From Pseudomonadota bacterium (lineage in GTDB: Bacteria > Cyanobacteriota > Vampirovibrionia > Obscuribacterales > Obscuribacteraceae): DNA of 64,000 bases. The notes below the pieces were generated by a model. It saw only the letters and a program-made list of their open reading frames with translations, made no database searches and was not told where the DNA came from. Within the stretch, counting starts at the first letter, position 1. Every line of letters begins with the position of its first letter. Of the stretch, positions 8,960-16,706 are shown piece by piece. Position numbers and translations under genes: made by a program. The stretch is from contig JAJPGY010000034.1 of assembly GCA_021325555.1 (NCBI GenBank), positions 62,001 through 126,000 of the forward strand, in the 5' to 3' direction.

Positions 8960-10573
8960 CTATTGCGCACTCCGCTGCACGCGATCCGCCTCGGCCAGGA
9001 ACGGCTCCAGATCCCCATGCACTGATGCCACGGCCAGCATGGCCCGCCAGATGGCTACGTTGGCCACGGCTAACTGCATTCTTGATTGTGCCAGAACCTG
9101 GTTGGCTTCCGCCACCTGGGCCACGCTGGCCAGTCCAACGGCATAGCGTGCGCGGGCCTGCTGCGCGGCCATCTCCGCCGAGGCCACCTGCACCGGCATG
9201 TTCTCGGCGATGGCCAGCGCCGCCCTCACCTGGGCGCGAGACCGGACGTCCTCGGTCTTCAGGTTTTGCAGAACCAGGTCGTAATCCTGCTTCTGCGCGG
9301 CGATGCGCAAGTTCTGAACTTTCTTCTCCGCGTGCAGCCGCCACCAGTCGAGAAAGTTCCAGTTGATAATCAGGGCTATCTGGTAATTGGGGACGGTGGG
9401 GAAGACCCCGAAAACATCGTGTGAGGTGTTGCGTCCCTTCGTATTGAGGCCGGCGCCCCTGTTTTGAACGCCGCCCAGCCAGTGAAAGACGGGGTAAAAC
9501 TCCCGGGACAGAACCTTCCTCTGGGCAATGGCCGTCAGGAGGCTGGCCTTGGCTGCCTGGAGGATCGGGACCTCCTCGAAGACCGGTGGCGCGCGCTGCG
9601 TGTTGGCCTCCTCCTTGAGGGAGGCAATTCCCTTGTCAATCACGCTTATCTCGACACCGCCCAAACCAACCGCGTTGGCCAGGTTGGCCTTTGCCACCTC
9701 CAGGGCATACTGGGCGCGAAACTTCTGATTTCTGGCGTTGGCCAGCTGGGCCGCGGCCAGGGCCGCATCGGCTCCGGGCTTCAGCTCTGCTTTTACCTGG
9801 GCTTCCACGACCTTGCTGAACTCCTCGAACGATTTCATGTTTTCGTCGGCGGCGAGCACCTGCTGCTCGGCTTCCACGACGTCCAGAAAGGCGCTGGCCG
9901 CGGCTATCTTCATGTCCAGACGAGTGACCCCATACTGAGCATTCGCCTGGTTGTACTGCGCTTTGGCCAGGTTGATCCTGGCCTTGTGCAGCCCGAAATC
10001 AATGGGGGCCCAGTCGACGCTGAAGCCGACGCCGCTGTAAAAGCGCGGCTGCATATTGACATTCTCGAAGCCCGGCCCGGGGTTGGCCGGAAACACAGGG
10101 CTGCCGTAGAGAATCTGCGTCAGCTTGTTGTGGCTGGCCATGACCTCCTGGTACTGAATGAGCCCATCGGGCATGTACTCGTTGAGCTTTTGCACCTTGA
10201 TGTTCTCGCGGGCGGCGGCGGTTTGGGTTCGCGCGCGCAGGATCGCCGGATAATTTTGCTCGGCGTAGCGAACGGCTCCCGAAAGCGTAAAGGGCTCCTT
10301 ACGGACCGTGCTCTTCACGCCCGACTTGAGCATAAGCGGGGAGGGGGGCAGCGGTTGCGTCGACTCGGGAGACGCAACCGGGTTGCTTTCGGCCGGGCTC
10401 GGCGGGAAAAGCTTCTCCGGATGCTCCAGCGACTCCGGGGCGGCAGGCTCACCAAGTCCTCTTAAGGCGGGTGGTTGTTGCGCCATGACAACCAGGGGCC
10501 TGCTCAGCAGGAGGACCGTCAGCACGATTATCAGGAAGCCTAATTTGTTGGGGGGAGGGCTGCCGTATGTCAT
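8960..10573 (-). CDS. TolC-family outer membrane efflux channel
   Basis: 537-residue outer-membrane factor, the first gene of the efflux operon. It has an N-terminal export signal (hydrophobic core about residues 11-30, FLIIVLTVLLLSRPLVVMAQ), then a Pro-rich linker, then two TolC repeats: RTQTAAARENIKVQKLNEY in the first and the conserved ARYAVGLASVAQVAEANQVL near the C-terminus of the second. The family forms a trimeric beta-barrel and alpha-tunnel docking on the RND/adaptor complex. The order channel, pump, adaptor, pump, adaptor means one channel presumably serves both pumps. Confidence 0.94.
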   Translation of the reverse strand: MTYGSPPPNKLGFLIIVLTVLLLSRPLVVMAQQPPALRGLGEPAAPESLEHPEKLFPPSPAESNPVASPESTQPLPPSPLMLKSGVKSTVRKEPFTLSGAVRYAEQNYPAILRARTQTAAARENIKVQKLNEYMPDGLIQYQEVMASHNKLTQILYGSPVFPANPGPGFENVNMQPRFYSGVGFSVDWAPIDFGLHKARINLAKAQYNQANAQYGVTRLDMKIAAASAFLDVVEAEQQVLAADENMKSFEEFSKVVEAQVKAELKPGADAALAAAQLANARNQKFRAQYALEVAKANLANAVGLGGVEISVIDKGIASLKEEANTQRAPPVFEEVPILQAAKASLLTAIAQRKVLSREFYPVFHWLGGVQNRGAGLNTKGRNTSHDVFGVFPTVPNYQIALIINWNFLDWWRLHAEKKVQNLRIAAQKQDYDLVLQNLKTEDVRSRAQVRAALAIAENMPVQVASAEMAAQQARARYAVGLASVAQVAEANQVLAQSRMQLAVANVAIWRAMLAVASVHGDLEPFLAEADRVQRSAQ

Positions 10574-10918
10574 TCGTTCACAGGGTGTTTGTCGGTCTAT
10601 CCACCACGATCGGCTGCCGGGTTGTCAAACGGCGGTCACCTCTTGCTATCGCGGTTTAGAGCATTGAAGCAGGAAGAGTTCGAACCATAAGGTTACAACG
10701 AAACTCACGGACATGTAGCTCTCATTGCCGTGGCAGTTAACAGCAAACGAAGTGTAGCTGATGTGGACATGGCAATCATCAAACATTGTTAATTCTCCGG
10801 GACTAATGATTGGTGCCGCGATCGCCTGTGGGCAGCATTGCCACGACGGATGAGGCCGATCTTCACCGGCCGGCATGCCGGCATACATTCCCGGGCGCTT
10901 TCCTTTAATATGTACGGC
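10574..10918. other. Divergent intergenic region between the efflux operon and the malic enzyme
   Basis: This 345-bp stretch separates two divergent transcription units, so both promoters should lie here. On the minus strand a perfect TTGACA hexamer (10628 to 10623) points at the tolC-like gene, but I find no good -10 at standard spacing; the best AT-rich hexamer, GATAGA, is about 21 bp away. A 14-bp perfect palindrome GCCGGCATGCCGGC lies at 10869-10882, shortly before the malic enzyme start. An 80-codon minus-strand frame at 10646-10888 has Cys- and His-rich low-quality sequence without a ribosome site, and I do not call it. Confidence 0.4.
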
Positions 10919-12235
10919 ATGCCGACATCCTCAGCAGATCAGAAGATCATCCGCCTTTTGCGCATCAGGGTGACCGACAAGCCCGGCTATCTGGGAAAGA
11001 TAGCCACGCGCCTGGGGGAGCTGGGTGCCAACATCGGCGAGATCACGATCGTCGCGCAGGGAATTGACTTCCTCCTGCGTGAGATAAGCGTGCAACTCGA
11101 TGACGATCAGCACCTGCACGCGGTTGTAGGCGGACTGACGCAGCTCGATGGAGTCGAGCTGGACTCGGTTATCGATCCGGTCGAGCAGGTGCATGAGGGT
11201 GGCAAGATTGCGGTCCGCAGCAGGATTCCGCTTACCAGCATCTCCGAGATGCGCAAGATCTACACGCCCGGCGTTGCTCAGATTTGCAAGCTGATCGAAA
11301 AGGAGCCGGCGTTGAGCAAGCGCTTCACGGCGATATCGAATACGGTGGCGGTCGTCACCAACGGGACGGCCATCCTCGGGCTGGGTCACATCGGCCCAGT
11401 GGCCGGGATGCCGGTAATGGAAGGAAAATCGGTTCTCTTCGAGCAGCTGGTGGGCCTTAGTGCGGTGCCGATCTTGATCGACTCCACCGACGTGGAACAC
11501 CTGGTGAGCACTGTGAAGGGCATTGCCCCCACATTCGGTGCCATTCAGCTCGAGGACATCGCCGCCCCCGAGTGTTTCGAGATCGAAGAAAGGCTGCAGA
11601 AGGAGCTCGCCATTCCGGTGCTGCACGACGATCAGCATGCCACCGCAATCGTGGTGCTGGCGGCCTTGCTGACCATCGCCGACCGGCTCAAGATCGCTCT
11701 TGCCGGCGAGCGGGTCGGGCTGCTCGGCCTGGGCGCCGCCGGCTTCGGAATTGCAAGGCTGCTCCAGTCGTTTGGGGTGCGGGCGATCATAGGCGCCGAC
11801 CTCAGAGAGGATGCCATGCAAAGATTGGAGAGCGCCGGCGGCAAGCGAGCCAACCTGGCCGGCTTGATGGCCGAGGCCGACGTGGTGGTCGCCACCACCG
11901 GTGCGCCCGGATTGATCAAGCCGGAGATGGTGCGCGCCGGGCAGGTGATTCTGGCGCTGTCCAACCCGGATCCGGAGATAGCCCCCGAAGTTGCCCTGGC
12001 AAGCGGGGCTCGCTTTGCCGCCGACGGCCGGACGATCAACAACGCACTGGCCTTTCCCGGCCTGTTCCGGGGCGCGCTGCGGGCCGGCGCCAGCAGATTC
12101 ACGGACAGGATGAAGCTGGCGGCTGCGCAGGCGATCGCCAGCCAGACCCGGGCGGCAGATATCGTCCCCAGCATTCTTGACCGTGAGGTGCATCAAGCCG
12201 TGGCGGCCGCCGTTGCCAGCGCCTGGACACCGTAA
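10919..12235 (+). CDS. NAD(P)-dependent malic enzyme with N-terminal ACT domain
   Basis: Oxidative decarboxylation of L-malate to pyruvate, cytosolic. Residues about 8-80 form an ACT domain (RIRVTDKPGYLGKIATRLGE), a small-molecule sensing module. The malic enzyme fold follows: the catalytic Tyr motif YTPGVAQ, the metal-binding HDDQHATAIV, and a Rossmann motif GLGAAGFGIA for the dinucleotide. Of the possible starts at 10838, 10910 and 10919 I prefer 10919, because the ACT beta-strand begins 10 residues later and the upstream residues look non-coding. 10910 is equally possible; none has a clear Shine-Dalgarno. At 438 residues it is a usual length for ACT-fused bacterial malic enzymes. Cofactor preference is not decided by the sequence. 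Confidence 0.93.
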   Translation: MPTSSADQKIIRLLRIRVTDKPGYLGKIATRLGELGANIGEITIVAQGIDFLLREISVQLDDDQHLHAVVGGLTQLDGVELDSVIDPVEQVHEGGKIAVRSRIPLTSISEMRKIYTPGVAQICKLIEKEPALSKRFTAISNTVAVVTNGTAILGLGHIGPVAGMPVMEGKSVLFEQLVGLSAVPILIDSTDVEHLVSTVKGIAPTFGAIQLEDIAAPECFEIEERLQKELAIPVLHDDQHATAIVVLAALLTIADRLKIALAGERVGLLGLGAAGFGIARLLQSFGVRAIIGADLREDAMQRLESAGGKRANLAGLMAEADVVVATTGAPGLIKPEMVRAGQVILALSNPDPEIAPEVALASGARFAADGRTINNALAFPGLFRGALRAGASRFTDRMKLAAAQAIASQTRAADIVPSILDREVHQAVAAAVASAWTP

Positions 12236-12383
12236 GGTGACCGCCTGCCCTTACAGCCAGCGTGTCGCTGTTGCCGCAGCTTAACAAGACAGGCTCATGA
12301 TCGTGCCCGCCATCGGTGGCGGCCGTATGATGGGGTTGAATGGATGTTCCGAGCAGGTACGACCACGCGGAGGAGGCTTACGT

Positions 12384-12656
12384 ATGCAACGCATGGAATT
12401 GTGCTTGATTCTGCCTGCTCTATGCTGTATGGCTCTGGCGCCAAAGGCCCCGGCCGCTCCGGCGGCCCCGACCAACAAGCACGTATTTTCGGGCTCGACC
12501 GTAACGCCGCAACCGGCGTCTCAGACTTATCCGAGCCTGAAGTATACGGAACAAAGGCGCGGGGACGCATTGCCGGGAACAGTTGGCAGGCAGCAGAGCC
12601 TTTATCACCCGTTTCCCGGCTTAAGCTCATCCCGCGAGTTGTTCTGGCGGCGCTGA
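12384..12656 (+). CDS. Small secreted protein of unknown function
   Basis: A 90-residue frame that begins with a perfect AGGAGG ribosome site at 12371-12376, seven bases before the ATG. It starts with a short hydrophobic leader (CLILPALCCMALAPKAPAAP) that looks like a signal peptide. The mature part is Ser/Pro/Tyr/Arg-rich with no motif I recognise. A longer frame opening at 12297 reads through the ribosome site and is less likely. The strong translation signal is the main reason to believe in it. No homologue comes to mind. Confidence 0.6.
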   Translation: MQRMELCLILPALCCMALAPKAPAAPAAPTNKHVFSGSTVTPQPASQTYPSLKYTEQRRGDALPGTVGRQQSLYHPFPGLSSSRELFWRR

Positions 12657-12784
12657 TAAGGGCAGGCGGAATAAGCACGGAAAACAACTAGCGGAACCCG
12701 GGGAGGCGGGGTGTTGTGCCGGCCCGCACATAGCCTCAGCGACAGGATTCCGTGCGGCGCCAAAATAATGAAGGGGAAACAATC

Positions 12785-13495
12785 GTGAGAAGAGCAGTTT
12801 TACGTTCCATCCTGTTGCTGCTCGTGGAGCTCCCCCTGTCCCAGCCGGTCTGGAGCCAGGGTTTGCTGCAGTATCAGACGGGGCCGTCCGGCCGTGGCTC
12901 GGCTTTGAGCGGGCAGGTGCGCCGGCGAGCACCGGCATGGAATCTGGCCGCGGCGGAAGAGGCGATAGGCAGGCTCAGGGACCTGCGGCGATCCTGCCGC
13001 AAAATAAGCATGGACACCGAGATCCTTGCCAACGATCTCGTGGGCAAGCAGCCTGTGCATATCCTGTCGCCTAATTCCATCAACGCGCTCAACGGCGTTC
13101 AGATCCCCCCGATTCCACTGCCGCAAGGAACAATCGACATGCCCCGGCTGCCGGAGCAACAGAAGCCTTCCAATGCCTGCCTGGCCGATCTGGGCGATGT
13201 GTTGAGGCAGGTGAGACAGGACGTGGCGGCAATTTCCATGCCGCGACCGGTGGCGCCACAGGTTGCCGCGGACTGGAAAACAGTGCTGGCGCTCACCGAC
13301 GGCATGGTTCGCCACTACAACACGCTGGTCAAATTGTCATCGCACCCGCAGGCGGGCGTCGCCCAGCTGGGCAAGGAGATCTTGAAGGTGCACGACGAGG
13401 CGGATGCAATTAAGGCCGCCTCTCGCTCCGTAAGTGACGAGCTAAAGGCCGTGGTCCGGGCGCAAAAGGAGGGCAGCAAGCTGGCGGGCCGCTGA
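12785..13495 (+). CDS. Secreted protein of unknown function, mostly helical
   Basis: 236 residues from a GTG at 12785, preceded eight bases away by an AGGGG ribosome site (12772-12776). The N-terminus VRRAVLRSILLLLVELPLSQ is a classic Sec signal with cleavage near VWSQ. The mature protein is Ala/Glu/Lys/Arg-rich and probably helical, with two cysteines (in RSCRKISMD and SNACLADLGD) about 70 residues apart that could form a disulphide. The upstream in-frame ATG at 12752 lacks a ribosome site and would bury the signal peptide. I do not recognise the family. Confidence 0.75.
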   Translation: MRRAVLRSILLLLVELPLSQPVWSQGLLQYQTGPSGRGSALSGQVRRRAPAWNLAAAEEAIGRLRDLRRSCRKISMDTEILANDLVGKQPVHILSPNSINALNGVQIPPIPLPQGTIDMPRLPEQQKPSNACLADLGDVLRQVRQDVAAISMPRPVAPQVAADWKTVLALTDGMVRHYNTLVKLSSHPQAGVAQLGKEILKVHDEADAIKAASRSVSDELKAVVRAQKEGSKLAGR

Positions 13496-13846
13496 TGCGC
13501 GGCGTTGCCAGAGCTTGATGCGTCCTATTTTTAACCAACGTTAAGCGTCGGGACGGCCGGCGAAACAATAGCCGGTAGCTGGCGTCTCTGGCGGCTCGGA
13601 TTGATGTCGGCCAGGTATATTCGCCGGTTCCCGTCGGCGGGGTCGGGCCCGATTGAGACCCCGCGCACGTCTGGCAGCTTTTTCCTGGTCGAGCAGGGGC
13701 TTGACGCTATGTTAGTCAGCGAGGACGCCGTCCTGAAGACGTTGCTGTCTATCGCCGCGGTGGAATCTGGGCTGGCCGGGCCGGCAGCGGCTGGCTCGCA
13801 ACGATAGCCGAGCGCGCTCGGTCAGGCGGGACCGCCGCCCCCCGGG
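13496..13846 (+). other. Intergenic stretch with only a doubtful 68-codon frame
   Basis: No gene is convincing in these 351 bp. A plus-strand frame at 13601-13807 starts with TTG-ATG and contains the plausible helical stretch DAMLVSEDAVLKTLLSIAAV, but it has no ribosome site and no recognisable homology. The stretch lies between the plus-strand secreted proteins and the minus-strand rml operon, so it should contain the ends of two converging transcripts. I see no classical hairpin plus T-run terminator in it. Confidence 0.3.
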
Positions 13847-14401
13847 TTAGCCTTTGCGGATCTCCCAGAAGTCGGCGCCGAGCGTGTCCCAGGGGAGGCG
13901 CTGCTCGTCGGGTTGGTTGGCGTCGAAGCACTGGTTGACCAGATAGATCATGTTGCCGGGATGGCTCCAAGGATTGGCCATGCCGTGGGCGACGCCGCGC
14001 GGCAGGTAGAGGATCTGCGCCCGGCCCGCGCCCATGACAAAGCGCATTGTGCTCTGGTAGGTGGGCGAGCCCTTGCGGGCATCGAAAAGACCGATCAACA
14101 TCCGGTCATAAGGAAGGATGAACCAGACGTCCTCCTGGTTGTAGTGCAGGTGGAAAGCCTTTATCGTTCCCGGCAAAACCTGGGAGAAGGTAATCTGCTT
14201 GACCTTGAACTCGGGGATCAACTGGAGGTTGCCGCCGTCGTCGAAGCGCACGATCTCCGCCAGCGAGCCGCCGTCGTCGACGAAGTGGCTCAGATTGATG
14301 AGCTGAACGCCTTCAATCGTAGGCTTTTTGGAGTAGTCCTGCACGCAAAGATCGCGGCTGTACTCTTCACCAATCGCGTCCTTGCTCAAAGGTTGCAACA
14401 T
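13847..14401 (-). CDS. rmlC: dTDP-4-dehydrorhamnose 3,5-epimerase family protein
   Basis: Third enzyme of dTDP-L-rhamnose synthesis, a cupin-fold epimerase converting dTDP-4-keto-6-deoxyglucose to the L-lyxo isomer. Family marks are FHLHYNQEDVWFIL around the catalytic His, the substrate loop DARKGSPTY, and LPRGVAHGM (family form IPPGFAHGF). I set the start at the ATG at 14401 (MLQPLSKDAIGEE), which gives 184 residues, the usual size. A longer frame to 14647 adds a Pro/Arg-rich leader that overlaps palindromic intergenic DNA. It is the last gene of the rml run, separated from rmlD by 252 bp. The sequence is somewhat divergent, so another nucleotide-sugar epimerase is possible. Confidence 0.85.
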   Translation of the reverse strand: MLQPLSKDAIGEEYSRDLCVQDYSKKPTIEGVQLINLSHFVDDGGSLAEIVRFDDGGNLQLIPEFKVKQITFSQVLPGTIKAFHLHYNQEDVWFILPYDRMLIGLFDARKGSPTYQSTMRFVMGAGRAQILYLPRGVAHGMANPWSHPGNMIYLVNQCFDANQPDEQRLPWDTLGADFWEIRKG

Positions 14402-14653
14402 AAAAGCGTCTCGAATCTTGACGACCGGCTGGTCGCGCGTCTCCCTGGAAAGAACCAATAGAATACCACGAGAGCCGGGCGCGCCAGCCGGCCGCAGCGG
14501 GTCCTGCTTAACCAAACCTTCCCGGGCACGCCGCGGGCCGCCCGCGTCCCCGGGGTTGGAAAGGCATGGCGGCAGCGCCGCCTGTGGGGGCGGGGCATGC
14601 CCCGCCCGTTTTCCAGAAGCAGGGTTTGGCAACGGACAGCGATCCACCTGGCT
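14402..14653. repeat. rmlD-rmlC spacer with GC-rich palindromes
   Basis: The 252-bp spacer contains a perfect 20-bp palindrome, GGGCGGGGCATGCCCCGCCC, at 14588-14607. Next to it at 14568-14582 is a small hairpin with arms GGCGGC and GCCGCC. The same 20-mer with one central change recurs inside the comEC gene at 54047-54066. On the plus strand the palindrome is followed by GTTTT, but the operon runs on the minus strand, so it is not a conventional terminator for it. It may instead be a dispersed palindromic repeat of this genome. Confidence 0.6.
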
Positions 14654-15505
14654 CTACGCCGGCTGGCGGACGGAGATCAACTCCAGGTAGCCCCTGAGGG
14701 ACTCTTCCCAGGGGATCATCTCGCGGCCGATCGTGTGGATGAGCGTGGTCTTGTCCAGCACGGAATACTTGGGGCGTGTGGCTGGGCGCGGCAGGTCGCT
14801 GGTGGCGATCGGCTCAATCCTGGCGTTCCAGCCGTTCAGGATTGCCTGGGCAAACTCGTGCCAGTTGGTGACGCCGCCGTCGGTGGCATGATAGACGCCC
14901 CAGCGCTCGGTGGCGATGAGATCCGCCAGCGTCTCGGACAGGCTTAGCGTGCAGGTCGGGGTGCCCCACTGATCCGACACCACTCGAACCGGTTTTCTAT
15001 TAGCGGCCATGTCCAGGATTGTGTTCACGAAATTCCGCCCGTGCGGCCCGTAAAGCCAGCTTGTCCTGACGATGTAAAACCGCGTGAGGTGACGTTGCAC
15101 GGCCTTTTCGCCGGCGAGCTTCGATTTGCCGTACACCGAAAGCGGCCTGGTAGCGTCCCAGGGGGTGTAAGGGCGATTCTGCTCGCCGTCGAAGACGTAA
15201 TCGGTCGAGACGTACAGCATCGGCAGCTCGAGCTTGTTGCAGGCGATGGCGATGTTCTCGGTCCCGTAACCGTTGATGAGATACGCGAGATCGGGCTCGG
15301 ACTCCGCCTGGTCCACGCGGGTGTAAGCAGCCGCATGGATCACCAGGTCCGGCTTGGCGTAGGTCAGAAGGTCAAGGACCTGCGGGTAGTTGGTGACATC
15401 CAGCTCCTCGCGCGGCAGCCCTTTTATCTTGTGCCCCCGCTCCTCGAGACAGGGGACGAGCACCTTCCCCAGCATGCCGCCGGCACCGGTAAGTAATATC
15501 TTCAG
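14654..15505 (-). CDS. rmlD: dTDP-4-dehydrorhamnose reductase with a probable CTG start
   Basis: Final step of dTDP-L-rhamnose synthesis: NAD(P)H reduction of dTDP-4-keto-rhamnose by an extended SDR. It shows the dinucleotide loop TGAGGMLG, the strand VIHAAAYTRVDQAE, the catalytic YVFDG...PYTPWDATRPLSVYGKSK (Tyr-X3-Lys) and the usual C-terminal reductase tail. The first ATG (15475) falls inside the glycine-rich loop and would delete the first beta-strand. The frame continues upstream as K-I-L-L-T-G after a CTG codon at 15505 and is closed by an in-frame TAA at 15520-15518. No ATG, GTG or TTG exists in between, so CTG (or the ATT just before it) must be used. A GGTGGA sequence precedes it. The length becomes 283 residues, normal for RmlD. 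Confidence 0.9.
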   Translation of the reverse strand: MKILLTGAGGMLGKVLVPCLEERGHKIKGLPREELDVTNYPQVLDLLTYAKPDLVIHAAAYTRVDQAESEPDLAYLINGYGTENIAIACNKLELPMLYVSTDYVFDGEQNRPYTPWDATRPLSVYGKSKLAGEKAVQRHLTRFYIVRTSWLYGPHGRNFVNTILDMAANRKPVRVVSDQWGTPTCTLSLSETLADLIATERWGVYHATDGGVTNWHEFAQAILNGWNARIEPIATSDLPRPATRPKYSVLDKTTLIHTIGREMIPWEESLRGYLELISVRQPA

Positions 15506-15531
15506 AATTCCACCGCCTTATGGATTGTCCG

Positions 15532-16608
15532 CTAACCGTCCGCGTGAGCCGCGCCGACCATCGCCTCCTGCGTGCTCGCCACGTTCACTGCGGTAAATTC
15601 TACATTACGGGTGACCGCGTTGAGCCATTGCTGGTTCTCCTTGTACCAGGAGATCGTCTGCCTGATGCCTGTCTCGAACGTGTGCAGCGGCTGCCAGCCG
15701 AGCTCCTTCTGTATCTTCGTGGAGTCAATGGCGTAGCGGCGGTCGTGCCCGGGTCTGTCCTGGACGTACTTGATGAGCTCCTCGCCCTTGCCCAGCTCGG
15801 ATAAAACAAGCCTGGTAATCTCGATGTTCTGCCGCTCGTTGTTGCCGCCTATGTTGTAAACTTCGCCCGGTTGCCCTTTGTGGAACACCAGGTCGATGGC
15901 CCGGCAGTGATCGTCCACATGCAGCCAGTCCCGCACATTGAGCCCGTCCCCGTAAACGGGAACCGGTTCGTTCTTCAGCGCTTTGTTGATGAAGAAGGGG
16001 ATGAGCTTCTCCGGGTGCTGGTAGGGACCGTAGTTGTTCGAGCAGCGTGTGATCATAACCGGCAGCCCGTAGGTATGGAAATAAGCCCGGCACAGGAGAT
16101 CGCCGCCAGCCTTGCTGGCCGAATATGGGCTGTTGGCCGCCAGCGGCGTCTCCTCCGTGAAATAGCCCGTGGGACCGAGCGAGCCGTAGACCTCGTCGGT
16201 CGACACCTGCACGTAGCGGATTGAAAACCCGCTGCCGTTGGAGTCCTTCTTGCCGTACTGGTAGGCGGCCTCCAGAAGAACCTGGGTGCCCACCACATTG
16301 GTGTTGACGAATACCTGCGGATCATGGATGGAGCGATCGACGTGCGTCTCGGCTGCCAGGTTGATGATCCCCTGCACAGGGCCGAATTTTTTTCCCGAGA
16401 CGATCTCGTCGACCAGCTCGCGGTCCTCGATGCGCCCCTTGACGAACTTGTAGCGGGGGTTGCCGGCCAGGTCTTCGAGGTTCTCGGGGTGCCCGGCGTA
16501 GGTCACCGCGTCCAGGTTGATGACCGAACAGTCCGGGTATTGGCTGATAAGGCGCCTGACCAGGTTGCTGCCAATAAACCCGAGCCCGCCGGTAACCAGC
16601 AATTGCAT
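15532..16608 (-). CDS. rmlB: dTDP-glucose 4,6-dehydratase
   Basis: Second step of dTDP-L-rhamnose synthesis: NAD-dependent dehydration of dTDP-glucose to the 4-keto-6-deoxy sugar in the cytosol. Visible are the Rossmann motif TGGLGFIGSNLV, the AAETHVDRSI stretch, the STDEVYGSL catalytic Thr-Asp-Glu, YSASKAGGDLL (Tyr-X3-Lys), RCSNNYGPYQHPEKLIP and the NIGGNNE tail motif. The ATG at 16608 (MQLLVTGG) has a GAGGG ribosome site 8 bases upstream and is preferred over the TTG at 16632. 358 residues is the family size. It lies 26 bp upstream of rmlD. Confidence 0.96.
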   Translation of the reverse strand: MQLLVTGGLGFIGSNLVRRLISQYPDCSVINLDAVTYAGHPENLEDLAGNPRYKFVKGRIEDRELVDEIVSGKKFGPVQGIINLAAETHVDRSIHDPQVFVNTNVVGTQVLLEAAYQYGKKDSNGSGFSIRYVQVSTDEVYGSLGPTGYFTEETPLAANSPYSASKAGGDLLCRAYFHTYGLPVMITRCSNNYGPYQHPEKLIPFFINKALKNEPVPVYGDGLNVRDWLHVDDHCRAIDLVFHKGQPGEVYNIGGNNERQNIEITRLVLSELGKGEELIKYVQDRPGHDRRYAIDSTKIQKELGWQPLHTFETGIRQTISWYKENQQWLNAVTRNVEFTAVNVASTQEAMVGAAHADG

Positions 16609-16669
16609 AAGAGATCCCTCGCCTGCCAACAACCAGGAAATTGTCCTGTGCCGCCCCGTTTCGATCCAC

Positions 16670-16694
16670 GTTCGCTCACTAATGTGCAGCGAAC
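16670..16694. repeat. Inverted repeat between rmlA and rmlB
   Basis: Arms GTTCGCT and AGCGAAC (7 bp, perfect) flank an 11-base loop that itself contains CAC/GTG pairing. It sits in the 98-bp gap within the operon. No T-run follows on the minus strand, so an operator or RNA-processing hairpin is as likely as a weak terminator. Confidence 0.4.
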
Positions 16695-16706
16695 ATGAAG
16701 ATTGTT

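Noticed and set aside
6212-9025. 937-codon plus-strand frame antisense to the second RND gene
   Set aside because: It mirrors a fully conserved RND pump on the other strand; the translation is His/Arg/Asp-rich shadow sequence. The same applies to frames at 3565-4767, 26020-28143, 47508-49199 and 50445-51965.
10670-10700. tRNA-like T-loop GTTCGAAC
   Set aside because: The flanking bases do not form T-arm or acceptor stems on either strand.
10646-10888. 80-codon minus-strand frame in the divergent region before the malic enzyme
   Set aside because: No ribosome site, no signal peptide or known motif, and it covers the region where both divergent promoters must lie.
12344-12691. 115-codon frame overlapping the small secreted protein
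   Set aside because: Lacks a ribosome site, whereas the alternative frame at 12384 has a perfect AGGAGG and a signal peptide.
14588-14614. Rho-independent terminator (GC stem followed by GTTTT)
   Set aside because: The T-run is on the plus strand, while the operon runs on the minus strand. The palindrome recurs inside comEC, so a repeat element is the better reading.
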